Positions 43,338 through 52,300 of a DNA stretch of 64,000 bases are shown piece after piece. The DNA lies in contig NZ_BAFZ01000051.1 of the NCBI RefSeq assembly GCF_000308575.1, positions 22,839-86,838 of the forward strand, given 5' to 3'. The translations under genes and the position numbers were made by a program. Under the pieces are notes generated by a model. It ran no database searches. It saw only the letters and a program-made list of their open reading frames with translations, and was not told the DNA's origin. The stretch comes from Nocardia exalbida NBRC 100660 (GTDB taxonomy: Bacteria; Actinomycetota; Actinomycetes; Mycobacteriales; Mycobacteriaceae). How positions within the stretch are numbered: the first letter of the stretch is position 1; each line of letters starts with the position of its first letter.

Positions 43338-44045
43338 CTACTTCGCGGGCGTGGTGAAGGGCTGGTTGATGGTGGTGAAGTACTGGATCGCCGCACCGAT
43401 CGCGACCGGCGCGGTCACCAGGATCTGACCGGCCAGGGTGCCGAGGGCACCGACGGCGACGATGCCGCCCAGGCAACCGACGGCGGCGGCCGGGATGAAC
43501 GGGCCGAACAAGCCGACGATGGTGGCCGCGGCGACCGTGGCTCCGGCGATGCCGCCGAGTACGCAGCCCGCCGCACCGCCGACCAGACCGCCGACCAGTG
43601 TGCCGATCGTGGCACCCGCGCTGATGGTGCTGGTCAGGCGCGCCCAGGCGGCCTGCTCACGGTCATACTGGGTCTTCCAGGGCGCCTGATCCTCATATGG
43701 CAACGCGACCGGATTGTAGGTCGCGTGTGCCATATCGAATTGGGGGCTCAGGGTCGCCGTGCGGTCGTTGATCTGCGCCGCGATGGGGAACTCGAAATCA
43801 TCGACACGGAACCGCAATTCGGTGCCCGCGACGGTGGTCCCGTTGGCGGCTTCGATTTTGAAGATGCCGTCCTCGACGATCATGGTGCCGGCGTCGGTGC
43901 GGATTATGGCCTGGGTTTCGTTGCTGGAGGCCGCGTAATTGATGGCTTCGGCGGTTTCGGGGGCGGCGTGGCTGGTGCCTGCGGTGACGCCGAGGGCGCT
44001 GATCAGCCCGGCGGCGGTCAGGACGGCGCGGGTGGTGTTCCTCAT
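43338..44045 (-). CDS. Secreted or cell-envelope protein with glycine-rich hydrophobic C-terminus
   Basis: 235 residues from ATG 44045, with GAAGGAA upstream. A Sec signal peptide is clear (MRNTTRAVLTAAGLISALGVTAGTSHA, cut before APET). The middle (30-135) is a polar beta-rich domain. Residues 140-215 are a long hydrophobic region with repeated GG/GA patterns (GTLVGGLVGGAAGCVLGG), suggesting membrane-inserting hairpins. This layout recurs in nocardial and rhodococcal secreted proteins of unknown function. It stands alone. Confidence 0.7.
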   Translation of the reverse strand: MRNTTRAVLTAAGLISALGVTAGTSHAAPETAEAINYAASSNETQAIIRTDAGTMIVEDGIFKIEAANGTTVAGTELRFRVDDFEFPIAAQINDRTATLSPQFDMAHATYNPVALPYEDQAPWKTQYDREQAAWARLTSTISAGATIGTLVGGLVGGAAGCVLGGIAGATVAAATIVGLFGPFIPAAAVGCLGGIVAVGALGTLAGQILVTAPVAIGAAIQYFTTINQPFTTPAK

Positions 44046-44078
44046 CTTGGTGATTCCTTCTCAATCTATCGGGATGGT

Positions 44079-44113
44079 CCGGCCGGCACCGGATTCGGTT
44101 CGGTGCCGGCCGG
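44079..44113. terminator. Strong hairpin, probable terminator
   Basis: A perfect 13-bp stem (CCGGCCGGCACCG / CGGTGCCGGCCGG, loop GATTCGGTT) follows the decayed aldolase gene and precedes the secreted-protein gene. There is no T-run. Confidence 0.6.
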
Positions 44114-44126
44114 TGGACCGCGGGGT

Positions 44127-44579
44127 TCAGCCGCGGAGATCGGTGAGGCCGCGGCGCAGCGCGGTGGCAGCGAGGACGCTCGTGTCGCCGCAACTGAATT
44201 GCGCGGACCCAGGCGTCACGCCAGTGCACGGCCCGTTCGGGGGACCGCACTGTGGCGCAGAACGGATCCGGTAGGCGATGCAGGCGGCATGGAGTCGGTC
44301 GACGGCGGAGGTGACCAGGGGTTGTCGCAATTCCCAAGGCACGCCGTAGCACAGGTCGGCGGGTCCGGGCAGCAGCACGTCGATACCGCCGCCGGTGAGG
44401 ATGCCGTCGGTCTCGCCTCGTTCCAGGTCGAGCAGGGTGTGCTCGGTGTCGATGACGACGAAGTCGTATCCGGCGCAACCGATCATCCCAACCAGCGCAG
44501 GTGCGGGGGACGAGCAGAGCAGTCCCTGCACTGGCGTGTCTTTGACCAGGCGTTTTATGACCGTATCGGTGCGTATCAT
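44127..44579 (-). pseudogene. HpcH/HpaI aldolase with internal deletion
   Basis: 150 residues from ATG 44579, with GGAG upstream. The N-terminus is that of class II HpcH/HpaI aldolases (LVKDTPVQGLLCSSPAPALVGMIGCAGYDFVVIDTEHTLLD). The next residues jump to the region near the C-terminal half (ETDGILTGGGIDVLLPGPADLCYG). Normal members have about 250 residues. Roughly 100, including metal and substrate ligands, have been removed in frame, so it cannot form a working barrel. It lies near the sugar-acid-type operon and may once have been its aldolase. Confidence 0.75.
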
Positions 44580-44864
44580 GATCGGTGCTCCGGTGCTGTC
44601 GTCACCGAGGAAGTGGAGGCCGGGCGGCGGGCGCACGAGGAAATCGTGGTCCGCGATGTTCCACGCATGGGTACCGGCGAGACCCAACACGATCCGGTAC
44701 CCGGTGCACAGCGCTGCCGCCGGAATGTGGCGGGCCAGGACGTCTTTCGGTGTGCAGAGCTGCCCGCACACGGTCACGGCGGGACGGGTCGTGGTCGGCC
44801 GCGGCTACGGGTGCTGCCACTCGATGGGCAGCACCCATCACCGGCCCGACCAGTTCACAAGCCG

Positions 44865-46217
44865 TCAGTCCTGTCCGGATCCAACGATCACGCCCGCATG
44901 GTCAGCGGCGGGACTCACAGACCGCCTGGTGACCTTCATGGCCAGGACGAGCACCGCGGCCAGTGCCAGGACCAGTGCGTAGACACAGATCGCCGGTGTG
45001 AAGCTGCCGGTCGTGTCCTTGATCCAGCCGGTGACCTGCGGACCGAAATAGCCGCCGAGATTGCCCATACCGTTGATCACTCCGAATCCAGCGGCGAGAG
45101 CCACCCCTGTGAGGAAGCTCGACGGCATCGTTACGAAGATGCCCATCGAGCTGTAGAGGCCGATACCGGCAACGCAGAAGCCGATGATCGCGACGAGCGG
45201 GGTCTGGAAGAACACTGCCGCGATCGCGAACCCGAGTGCCGCGACACCGGCCGCGATCGCGAAGTGCACCGGCCGTTCGCCGCGGCGATCACTGTGCCGG
45301 GTCCACCAGAGCATCGGGCCGATTGCCAGGAGCGCTGGCAGCGCGGCTACCCAGCCTATTTGGGTGTTGGTCATGCCGAACTGCTTGTAGATCTGTGGCA
45401 TCCAGATCTGGAAGCCGTTGAGGCTGAACGTGAAACAAATGAACACCGAGACCAGGAGGAGTACCCTGGGATGCACGAGGCCCTGCCAGAAACTGTGCGA
45501 GCCCGACTCGGATTCGGTTTCCGCCGCTTCTTCGTCGAGTTTCTTCGTGAGCCAGCCGCGTTCTTCGACGGTGAGGAATTCCGCTTCGGCGGGGGTATCG
45601 CGCAGTACCCGGAAGCATATGCCTGCCACGATCACCGCCGGAATACCTGTGAGGATGAAAACCCATCGCCAACCGGACAATCCGAGGACCCCGTCCATCT
45701 CCAGCAGGTGTGTGGTGATCGGTGTGCCGAGCCCGGAGATGCAGACGAAAGTCACGATCCACGACATCGAACGGCCGCGGTCCTGGCGCGGGAACCAGCG
45801 GGAGACGAGGTAGAGCATGCCGGGCGAGAATCCCGCCTCCGCGATGCCGAGCAGGAATCGGCACACAACCAGCGTTGTCGCGCCCTGCACGAACCCTGTA
45901 GCGATGGTGACGATCCCCCAGGTGATCATGATCCGGGTGATCCACCGCCGCGCTCCCACTTTGGTGAGGATGTAGTTGCTCGGCGGCTCGCAGATCGTGT
46001 AGCTCCAGAAGTAGATGCCGGCTGCGAAGCCGAACGTCGACGCGGAGATACCCAGTTCTTTGTTCATCGTCAGGCCGGCGACACCGATGTTCAGCCGGTC
46101 CAGGTACAGGACGATGTACGCCAACCCGACGACCGGCATGAACCGCAACATCACCTTACGGACCGTGCGGGCACCCACAGGGTCCCTGGCTTCCCCCTGC
46201 AAAATTTCCTGGCGCAT
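44865..46217 (-). CDS. MFS transporter, ACS (anion:cation symporter) type
   Basis: 450 residues from ATG 46217, with GAGGTGG upstream. Twelve membrane spans are predicted by eye. LNIGVAGLTMNKELGISASTFGFAAGIYFWSYTICEPPSN is the conserved first loop of the ACS family, and RFLLGIAEAGFSPGMLYLVSRWFPRQDRG the loop 2-3/TM4 signature. These symporters import organic acids such as tartrate, hexuronates or aromatic acids with protons. Its neighbourhood fits substrate uptake for the operon at 34.6-42.7 kb. Confidence 0.88.
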   Translation of the reverse strand: MRQEILQGEARDPVGARTVRKVMLRFMPVVGLAYIVLYLDRLNIGVAGLTMNKELGISASTFGFAAGIYFWSYTICEPPSNYILTKVGARRWITRIMITWGIVTIATGFVQGATTLVVCRFLLGIAEAGFSPGMLYLVSRWFPRQDRGRSMSWIVTFVCISGLGTPITTHLLEMDGVLGLSGWRWVFILTGIPAVIVAGICFRVLRDTPAEAEFLTVEERGWLTKKLDEEAAETESESGSHSFWQGLVHPRVLLLVSVFICFTFSLNGFQIWMPQIYKQFGMTNTQIGWVAALPALLAIGPMLWWTRHSDRRGERPVHFAIAAGVAALGFAIAAVFFQTPLVAIIGFCVAGIGLYSSMGIFVTMPSSFLTGVALAAGFGVINGMGNLGGYFGPQVTGWIKDTTGSFTPAICVYALVLALAAVLVLAMKVTRRSVSPAADHAGVIVGSGQD

Positions 46218-46287
46218 GTTCCACCTCGTTATGCTTTCAGCGCATCCACTGTGATGCACGACACGGGAACAATGCGCGCCGCACTAT

Positions 46288-46608
46288 GAGATTCCCAATC
46301 AGAAAGTCCCGATCATCGGAACTGCTACGACGGAGGCGCTGATTCCGCACGTCACCGGTCACTGCTCCGGCGGGGATTGGGGAGTCCTGCTGACCATCGA
46401 TGCCTACCCGTTCTCAATCGAGAAAGCCCCGGACTGGGCTGGTTTTCTCGTCGGTGGGGAATTCTTGGCCATTGTCGCCGCGGCCGTCGCCGTCGGCACT
46501 CTCTCATCCGAGAACGCCGGCACCCGAACATTCGGTGGCGCGGTGAGCATGATTATCGGCGTCTGGTGTGTGCTCGTGGGAACCATTTCGCTCGGCCGAG
46601 TGGCTGTA
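46288..46608 (+). pseudogene. Membrane-protein fragment
   Basis: A plus-strand frame with consistent coding texture and two hydrophobic spans (WAGFLVGGEFLAIVAAAVAVGTL and SMIIGVWCVLVGTISLG). No start codon with a ribosome site is visible upstream, and coding texture fades after 46608, before the IS element. I read it as an internal piece of a larger protein. No family recognised. Confidence 0.4.
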
Positions 46609-46731
46609 TGTGAAACGTCCGGCGAGCGTTATTGGACAGCGAGCCTTCCGACACGTTTGTTGGACGCCATCGCAGCGAGGTCGACCAGGAACTCCGCCCG
46701 GGATGGTCCTGTTGTCAACTCCGGCCCAACC

Positions 46732-48307
46732 GGATCTGGCACAGACTTCGTGATTGGCCCATTCGGGATGCGAAGAGGCGGTTGATAGTTCATCATGTCG
46801 CGGGTGTTCTGATCTTGCTTCGCCGAGGGTCCTGTTCCCGCATCTTGACGGTCTGCAGATCGAGGTGATCAGAGCGGCGGGTTCGACGGTGCGGATCGAG
46901 GCCGCTACCGGTGTGGATCCGGTTGGCTGCCCCGCCTGCGGGACGCCTTCCGGGCGAGTCCACAGCCGCTATCAGCGGCGGTTGTCCGACACCTCGATCA
47001 CCGGCCGCGAGGTCCTGATCGAGCTGCGGGTCCGCAGGCTGTTCTGTGACAACTTCGATTGCGGCAAAACCACTTTCGCCGCTCCGATACCGCGGCTGGC
47101 GGCCAGGCACGCTCGCCGGACACTAATCTTGCAGCGGGCGTTGAGCGCGGTCGCGCCGGCACTGGGCGGCCGCGCTGGAGCGCGGCTGACCCGGCAGCTG
47201 GCCGCGACCGTGAGCTGGATGACGCCATTGCGCCAGATCCGGGCGTTGTCCGATCCGCTGTATTCGGTTCCGCAGGTGCTGGGCGTCGAGGACTTCGCCC
47301 TGCGTCGCGGGCACCATTACGGAACGATCCTGATAGATCTGCAGACCCGCCGCCCGATCGAGGTACTCGGCGATCGGACCGCCGAGACCCTCGCGGCGTG
47401 GTTGCGAGCCCACCCGGGCGTGGAGATCGTCTGCCGGGACCGAGCCGGTGCCTACGCCGAGGGCGCTGCCGCTGGAGCGCCACAGGCGCTGCAGGTGGCC
47501 GATCGATGGCATATCTGGCACAACCTCGGCGAAGTGGTCGAGCGCACCGTGGCACGTCACCGCGCCGACCTGGCCGCCGCGACCGCCGATCCCGAGCCAC
47601 AGAACCGGCCCGACATCACCGAGATCGCCGCCGAAATACATTGCGGGCCTGTCGCGCCCGCTGCTGGTCCACAACCGCACCGGATACCGCATCAGCCTGC
47701 TCGAGGCATACAAACCCGACCTGCATCGACGGTGGAACGAGGGCTGAGCCAATGCAACTCAGCTATTCGAGGAGATCAGGGCACACGGCTATCGGGGCAG
47801 CGAGAAGATGGTGCGCAACTACCTGAAGCCCCTCCGCGCCCTTGCGCACATCCCGGCCCCGCCACCCAAGCCACCGACCGTTCGGAAAGTCGTCAGCTGG
47901 ATCATGCCCAACCCCGACGCCCTCGCTCCCGAGCATCGGGCCCGCCTCGACGCGATCCTGGCCGCCAGCCCGCAACTTGCCGCGTTGACCGGGCATGTCC
48001 GCGATTTCGCCGAGATCATGGCCCAGCGGCGCGGGCGAGATCTCGAACAGTGGATGACCGCCGTCGACAACGATGACCAGCCAGCCCTGCACTCGTTCGT
48101 CCGAGGCTTGCGCCGCGACCAGGACGCGGTCACCGCCGGGCTGACCATGTCCTGGAGCAGCGGAACAGTCGAAGGGCACGTCAACCGCATCAAGATGCTC
48201 AAACGCCAGATGTACGGCCGCGCGAAAACCGACCTTCTCAGGAAACGAATTCTGTTGAGCGACTGAATATCCCGTCACGCGACATCACGAAATTTGTGAC
48301 CGATCCA
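46732..48307 (+). mobile_element. ISL3-family insertion sequence, degenerate
   Basis: Imperfect terminal inverted repeats bound a transposase gene: left end 46732-46754 (GGATCTGGCACAGACTTCGT) and right end 48285-48307. They match at 19 of 23 positions, and the length is about 1.58 kb. I find no target duplication next to the ends, so flanks have probably been rearranged since insertion. Confidence 0.75.
46754..48266 (+). pseudogene. ISL3-family transposase, inactivated
   Basis: The N-terminal zinc-finger ([18 protein letters not shown]) and the DDE core are recognisable: [28 protein letters not shown] (first Asp), [12 protein letters not shown] (second Asp) and [12 protein letters not shown]. 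At about 47645 the frame breaks, and a roughly 60-residue helix-turn-helix region is missing. The text resumes as [17 protein letters not shown], meets TGA at 47744, then continues [11 protein letters not shown]...[18 protein letters not shown] and SWSSGTVEGHVNRIKMLKRQMYGRAK to 48266, which includes the last catalytic Glu. One deletion, one frameshift and one nonsense mutation make it non-functional. Confidence 0.85.
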
Positions 48308-48319
48308 GCATTGGCGCGA

Positions 48320-48566
48320 TGTTGACACCCCGTGCTACCGAGACGTTGGGAGGGGCTTTTGCCGACTATCCCTGGTTACGTCATGTGGTGGCCACCGAAC
48401 GAGTGAGCGCGATGCAGCGGCTGTTGGTGGGACACGTCGGGTTGAAACACGGTTCTACCGGCGACTCGGCTTCGAAGTGACTGCCGAGGTGGCCGCGACG
48501 CACGGGCACCTGACCTTGCACCGCGTGCGCGTCTGTGGTCATGAAGCCCCAACCTTCGGGAGGTAG
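48320..48566 (+). pseudogene. GNAT acetyltransferase with internal deletion
   Basis: The first 40 codons (ETLGGAFADYPWLRHVVATERV) are a GNAT N-terminus. At about 48450 the frame jumps to FYRRLGFEVTAEVAATHGHLTLHRV, the last strand and tail of the same fold, stopping at 48566. The acetyl-CoA-binding core between the two is absent. Confidence 0.65.
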
Positions 48567-48572
48567 CCGGGT

Positions 48573-48827
48573 TCAAGAATGAGTCGGCGGAATATGGAAG
48601 CGCTCGTGATTGTGGAAGCGGCCGTGGTCATGAATGCAACTGGGGTCACTGACGCGCAACCCGTTGCGCACGCGCGTCTTCTCATCGATGCAAAAGCCGT
48701 CATCCCGAGTCGGCGGCGCCTCGGCAGTCGCCGTCACCGCGCTCGGCGCCCCGATCGCCGCGGCAATCAGCGCTACAACCAGGGTGCGGCGTACCGGCGC
48801 GGCAGTCGCGGGAATTGTTCGCCCCAT
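48573..48827 (-). CDS. Small secreted protein with histidine-rich C-terminus
   Basis: 84 residues from ATG 48827, with GGAAGGAA upstream. A basic start and long hydrophobic core (VRRTLVVALIAAAIGAPSAVTATAEA) form a signal peptide, probably cut after ATA or AEA. The mature part is about 55 residues with two cysteines (GFCIDEK and DPSC) and a terminal HDHGRFHNHERFH cluster. A metal-binding or pH-responsive envelope peptide is conceivable. No family recognised. Confidence 0.6.
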   Translation of the reverse strand: MGRTIPATAAPVRRTLVVALIAAAIGAPSAVTATAEAPPTRDDGFCIDEKTRVRNGLRVSDPSCIHDHGRFHNHERFHIPPTHS

Positions 48828-49303
48828 TGGGTTCCTTCCGTTGCGGGATCTCACACCGTTCTATCAGCGCACGCAGCATGGCAACACCCGCCGATTCCAG
48901 GGGCGACTCGACGATCATCGACCACGGCCCCTTCCTCATCTACCGGTCAGATCCCGGTCCAGTACGGCGAGTTGGGCTCGCACCTGTGCGTACAGCGACG
49001 AATCTCGTTCCAGCGAAGCATGGATAGGCCGCCCACGTCGCGGCCGTCTACGGAGGCTATCCACCAGCCGAGGATGGCCGGGTCTCGAGATTTGAGGACG
49101 GCGGCGCGCAAGCGAGCACGGAGGGATTCGCGGACTCAGACGACGTCGGGTGCGCGGGAGGTGGGCAGGAGTTGGTCTCGACCGTGACCCATCTCTTCCG
49201 GCTCAACGGTGACCCATCCGAGTCCGACGGCGTCCGGCTGATGCGGATTACAGCGCAATTGGGGGGTTGAGTTGCCGCCAACGTGGATCAGTGACCCCGC
49301 CAC
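48828..49303. other. Intergenic region with possible remnant
   Basis: The plus strand from about 49029 to the TGA at 49268 reads a frame with coding texture (AAVYGGYPPAEDGRVSRFED, then TVTHLFRLNGDPSESDGVRLM). It has no start site; probably a decayed tail of a lost gene. Confidence 0.35.
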
Positions 49304-49326
49304 CTTCTTGACTGACGCCCAAGAAG
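49304..49326. promoter_or_regulatory. TetR-type operator, copy 1
   Basis: Inverted repeat CTTCTTG / CAAGAAG with TGACG at the centre, 75 bases upstream of the hydrolase gene. It matches 49349-49371 at 19 of 23 positions. Confidence 0.65.
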
Positions 49327-49348
49327 TCCTTACCGTAGCTGCGACCTG

Positions 49349-49371
49349 CTTCTTGGATGACGTCCAAGAAG
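49349..49371. promoter_or_regulatory. TetR-type operator, copy 2
   Basis: A perfect nine-base inverted repeat, CTTCTTGGA / TCCAAGAAG, around TGACG. It is 45 bases from copy 1 and 30 bases from the hydrolase start. A degenerate third copy is at the tetR promoter (51153-51175). Confidence 0.7.
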
Positions 49372-49400
49372 CGTGGTGGTGAAGCGGGAGGACGCGAGTC

Positions 49401-50522
49401 ATGGAAATGAGTGGGTCGGCCGATCGGCACGACGCGGTAGCGGTGCGGCGGCGTGAGGTCTCGTTCACCTCTGGCCAGGACGAGTGCGCGGCATGGCTGT
49501 ACACCGCACCTGACCTGAACGGTCCGCGCCCGATGGTGATCATGGGGCACGGGCTGGGCGCGGTGCGGGAGATGCGCCTGGATTCCTACGCGCAGCGGTT
49601 CGCCGAGGCGGGGTGGTCGGTGCTGGTGTTCGACTACCGTCACCTCGGGGGCAGCGGCGGAGCGCCGCGCCAACTGCTCGATATCGGCCGCCAACGCGCC
49701 GATTGGCATGCCGCCCTGGCCTTCGTACGCACACTTCCGGAGGTTGATGTCGACCGGATCGCGCTGTGGGGCAGCTCTTTCGGCGGCGGACATGTCCTTC
49801 AGGTCGCCTCTGAAGACACCCGAATCGCGGCGGTCGTGGCCCAGTGCCCCTTCACCGACGGACCGGCGTCGCTGCGCTCGCGGATCCGGACCGGCCCGCT
49901 GAGCGTGGTAGCGCTGACCGTGGCAGGCATCCTCGACACGGTCGGTTCCTGGTTCGGCGCGAAGCCGATCCTGGTGCCGATGGCGGGGACGTCCTGGATG
50001 CCCGCGTTCGTGGCCTCACCCGACGCCCTCGCCGGTGCTTCGGCGCTCATGCCTGCGGGGACCCGGCTCTCGCGGCGCACCAGCGCGTTGTTGAAACGAC
50101 TGCCGTCGGTGCGGGCTCAGGTGTCGAGGAACATCGAGCTGACCGAGATCGACGCAGGGGAAGAACCCGTGACCGGTGTCGGTCGCGACAGCGTATGGGG
50201 TGTACTGCGCGGCCCGGACGGTGAATTCGATGCCGCCAACGCCCTGGCCGCACGGCTGGTGCTGCACCTTCCGCTCGATCGGCCCGGTCGCGCGCTGGCT
50301 CGCTTCAGCACTCCGGCGCTGCTGTGTGTCTGCGACAACGACGCGGCCGCGCCCGCGAAGACCACGAAGCGTCGCGCGCAGGGCCTGGCACACGTGCACG
50401 TCCAGAACTACCCGTGCGACCACTTCGGCATCTACCTGGGCCAGCACTTCGAGCGCGCCGTGCGTGACCAAATCTATTTTCTGGCAACACAATTCGACAA
50501 TACCGCACACCACACGCAGTAG
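49401..50522 (+). CDS. Alpha/beta hydrolase with an internal insertion
   Basis: 373 residues. It is homologous to the island protein at 24014-24913: IMGHGLGAVREMRLDSYAQRF, WGSSFGGGHVLQ, AQCPFTDGPASLRS and DHFGIYLGQHFE. It is about 70 residues longer, mainly because of an extra segment at about 225-280 (RLPSVRAQVSRNIELTEIDAG, GRDSVWGVLRGPDGE) before CVCDNDAAAP. The insert would fall in or near the lid over the active site. Two operators upstream and the convergent tetR gene indicate regulation by that TetR. Confidence 0.85.
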   Translation: MEMSGSADRHDAVAVRRREVSFTSGQDECAAWLYTAPDLNGPRPMVIMGHGLGAVREMRLDSYAQRFAEAGWSVLVFDYRHLGGSGGAPRQLLDIGRQRADWHAALAFVRTLPEVDVDRIALWGSSFGGGHVLQVASEDTRIAAVVAQCPFTDGPASLRSRIRTGPLSVVALTVAGILDTVGSWFGAKPILVPMAGTSWMPAFVASPDALAGASALMPAGTRLSRRTSALLKRLPSVRAQVSRNIELTEIDAGEEPVTGVGRDSVWGVLRGPDGEFDAANALAARLVLHLPLDRPGRALARFSTPALLCVCDNDAAAPAKTTKRRAQGLAHVHVQNYPCDHFGIYLGQHFERAVRDQIYFLATQFDNTAHHTQ

Positions 50523-50559
50523 GTCGCCCGTGGCTCGTGGACGGGCGGAGAGCAGGCAC

Positions 50560-51120
50560 TCAGTCGGCGGCTGCGGCAAGACTGCGAGCGCTGTTCAGCA
50601 ACGTCTCGATCACCGCGCGCCGCTGGTCCTGCTCCGTCGGATGCGTCAGCAACCCCTCGACAACGAAAACGCCGATCGCGACCAGCGGATCCACTTCGTC
50701 AGCGGGCACGCCGAGCTCGATCAGCTCTGCCCGGAACAATCCCTCGGCCAGCGCGTGGAACTGCTCGTGCCACTCCCGGATGGCCGGGGACTCCGCGGCG
50801 CGCGTGTGTACCGTGCTCACCAACCGGCCCAGCTGCTCCAGTTCCCCGACCAGCCACAACAGCCGATCAGCCAGGCTCGAGTCCAGAATGTCGCTGTAGG
50901 AGGCCATCGAGTCGGCCAGCACCGCGTCCAGGACCGCGATCAAGACCGCGTCCTTGTCCTGGAAGTACCAGTACAGCGTGTTCGAGACCACTCCGGCGTC
51001 GCGGGCGATCCGCGCCATCGACGCCGCCTCGTATCCCTCCTCGACGAACAACCGCCGAGCAGCCACCACGATCTCGGCACGCTTCTCTTCCCGATCCTGC
51101 GGACGTCTGTTGCGAGGCAT
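50560..51120 (-). CDS. TetR family transcriptional regulator
   Basis: 186 residues from ATG 51120 (MPRNRRPQDREEKR), with GGAG upstream. The DNA-binding domain MARIARDAGVVSNTLYWYFQDKDAVLIAVL is clear. It converges on the hydrolase gene (37-base gap). The operator CTTCTTGG-N7-CCAAGAAG is found twice before that gene and, in degenerate form, before its own promoter, so it probably represses both. Confidence 0.87.
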   Translation of the reverse strand: MPRNRRPQDREEKRAEIVVAARRLFVEEGYEAASMARIARDAGVVSNTLYWYFQDKDAVLIAVLDAVLADSMASYSDILDSSLADRLLWLVGELEQLGRLVSTVHTRAAESPAIREWHEQFHALAEGLFRAELIELGVPADEVDPLVAIGVFVVEGLLTHPTEQDQRRAVIETLLNSARSLAAAAD

Positions 51121-51152
51121 CTCCAGTCCTGACCTAGTCCCGGTCCCGATGC

Positions 51153-51175
51153 TATCTTGACCAGCCCCCAAGAAC
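51153..51175. promoter_or_regulatory. TetR-type operator, copy 3 (degenerate)
   Basis: On the minus strand GTTCTTGGGGGCTGGTCAAG keeps the TTCTTGG and TCAAGA half-sites with the same spacing as 49304-49326 and 49349-49371. It lies about 35-55 bases upstream of the tetR start. Confidence 0.5.
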
Positions 51176-51607
51176 CCCCTGTGAGGGAACAGTCATGCAG
51201 ACCGGTCCGGTGAACATCCTCAAACGCCGCTGATCGGCTCGCCTGGAAATCGCTGACCAGTGTCGGCAAACGATCGTCTGCCGACACATTCGACACTCAC
51301 CCCGAAACCCTCCGGAATCGTGTCGGCATGTGTGACTCGCGGCGGAAAGTGGCGGTGTTCTCGCACGGATGGCGTACCGATGTCGACCGCGGCTGGATGG
51401 GTCGCGGCGACGGCCCGTTTATCGTGTGCCGCTTGCAGTGTCATTGCTGGAGAAGTCGTCGAAACCGCCCGCAGCACCCTCGTCATCGGCGTCACCTGAC
51501 AGCGCGCAACACGCTGCCGCCGATGATGTCTCGCGGATATTCGTATACAGACACGATGACCCGAAAACCGGTAGGGAACGTCAGGTGCCCCTGGCACAGT
51601 GCTCGAT
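51176..51607. other. Intergenic region
   Basis: No supportable gene. Short frames on both strands lack starts and texture. The sequence between 51250 and 51320 has a GTGTCGGCA direct repeat but nothing larger. Confidence 0.35.
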
Positions 51608-51736
51608 ATGACCGACTCCGAAGTCAAGGCGGACCTGCACCGCTACCTGCGCTATGCCCGCGAAGCCATGTTGTGGAAGCTCGACGGCCTGTCCGAGTAC
51701 GACGTTCGCCGGCCGATGACTCCTTTCGGTTGTTGA
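51608..51736 (+). pseudogene. DinB-like protein, N-terminal stub
   Basis: ATG 51608 begins MTDSEVKADLHRYLRYAREA, then LWKLDGLSEYDVRRPMT, the standard N-terminus of DinB/DUF664 four-helix proteins. After PMT at 51721 the frame passes into IS256-type transposon DNA and stops at 51734. The gene was cut by that insertion or a later deletion. Confidence 0.7.
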
Positions 51737-52025
51737 CTCGGGTTGGTTGCGGCCGGCGGACAGGCGTCCGTCGAAGGTGATCTCGAATGCGTTCAGGGCG
51801 GCTTTCCAGCGGTTGGACCAGCGTTGGCGGGCAGTGCCGGTGGGGTCGAGGCTCATGATGGCCAGGTAGACGCATTTCAGGGCGGCGGCCTCGGTCGGGA
51901 AGTGGCCGCGGGCCTTGACCGCGCGGCGGATGCGGGCGTTGACCGACTCGATGGCGTTGGTGGTGTAGATGACCTGGCCAATTGCGTTGTCGAACTGGAG
52001 GAAGGGCACGAATTCCGCCCACGCT
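51735..52025 (-). pseudogene. IS256-family transposase, C-terminal fragment
   Basis: The minus strand encodes AEFVPFLQFDNAIGQVIYTT, then NAIESVNARIRRAVKARGHF and SLDPTGTARQRWSNRWKAALNAFEITF. These are the conserved end of IS256-type transposases, including the last catalytic Glu (TNAIES). The upstream three quarters are replaced by RepSA-like sequence at about 52030. Confidence 0.82.
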
Positions 52026-52029
52026 CTTG

Positions 52030-52300
52030 CAGCGGCCCGGCTGGGTCTTGGCGGTGGCGCCTGTGGGGACGATGCCGTAACGCAGCCACACCCCGCAGCG
52101 GGGCGAGCGCGACCGACTTCGTGAGGTACTTGGTCAGATAGCGGACCTTCTCATCAGCTTGCGGTGTGCCGCCGAGGATGCCCTTGGAATCGACCTGGAC
52201 ACCGAACCGGACCACGTGCGCGGGCTCCCGAGAACGCACCACGGATACTGCCTCGGATTCGGGGACAATTGGGTGAGGTCGTGGGGCACACCCGTACAAG
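52030..52300 (-). pseudogene. RepSA-type replication initiator fragment
   Basis: Minus-strand pieces read EPAHVVRFGVQVDSKGILGG, then DEKVRYLTKYLTKSVA, and in the next frame WLRYGIVPTGATAKTQPGRCK. These are landmarks of replication initiators of actinomycete integrative elements (KYLTKS...WLRYGI...GRCK). A deletion and frameshift near 52100 remove the part between. It marks a lost self-replicating element. Confidence 0.65.

Noticed and set aside
43287..46289. Apparent 1000-residue plus-strand protein
   Set aside because: It runs antisense to a secreted protein, an aldolase remnant and an MFS transporter, and is rich in His, Arg and Asp as expected of a shadow frame.
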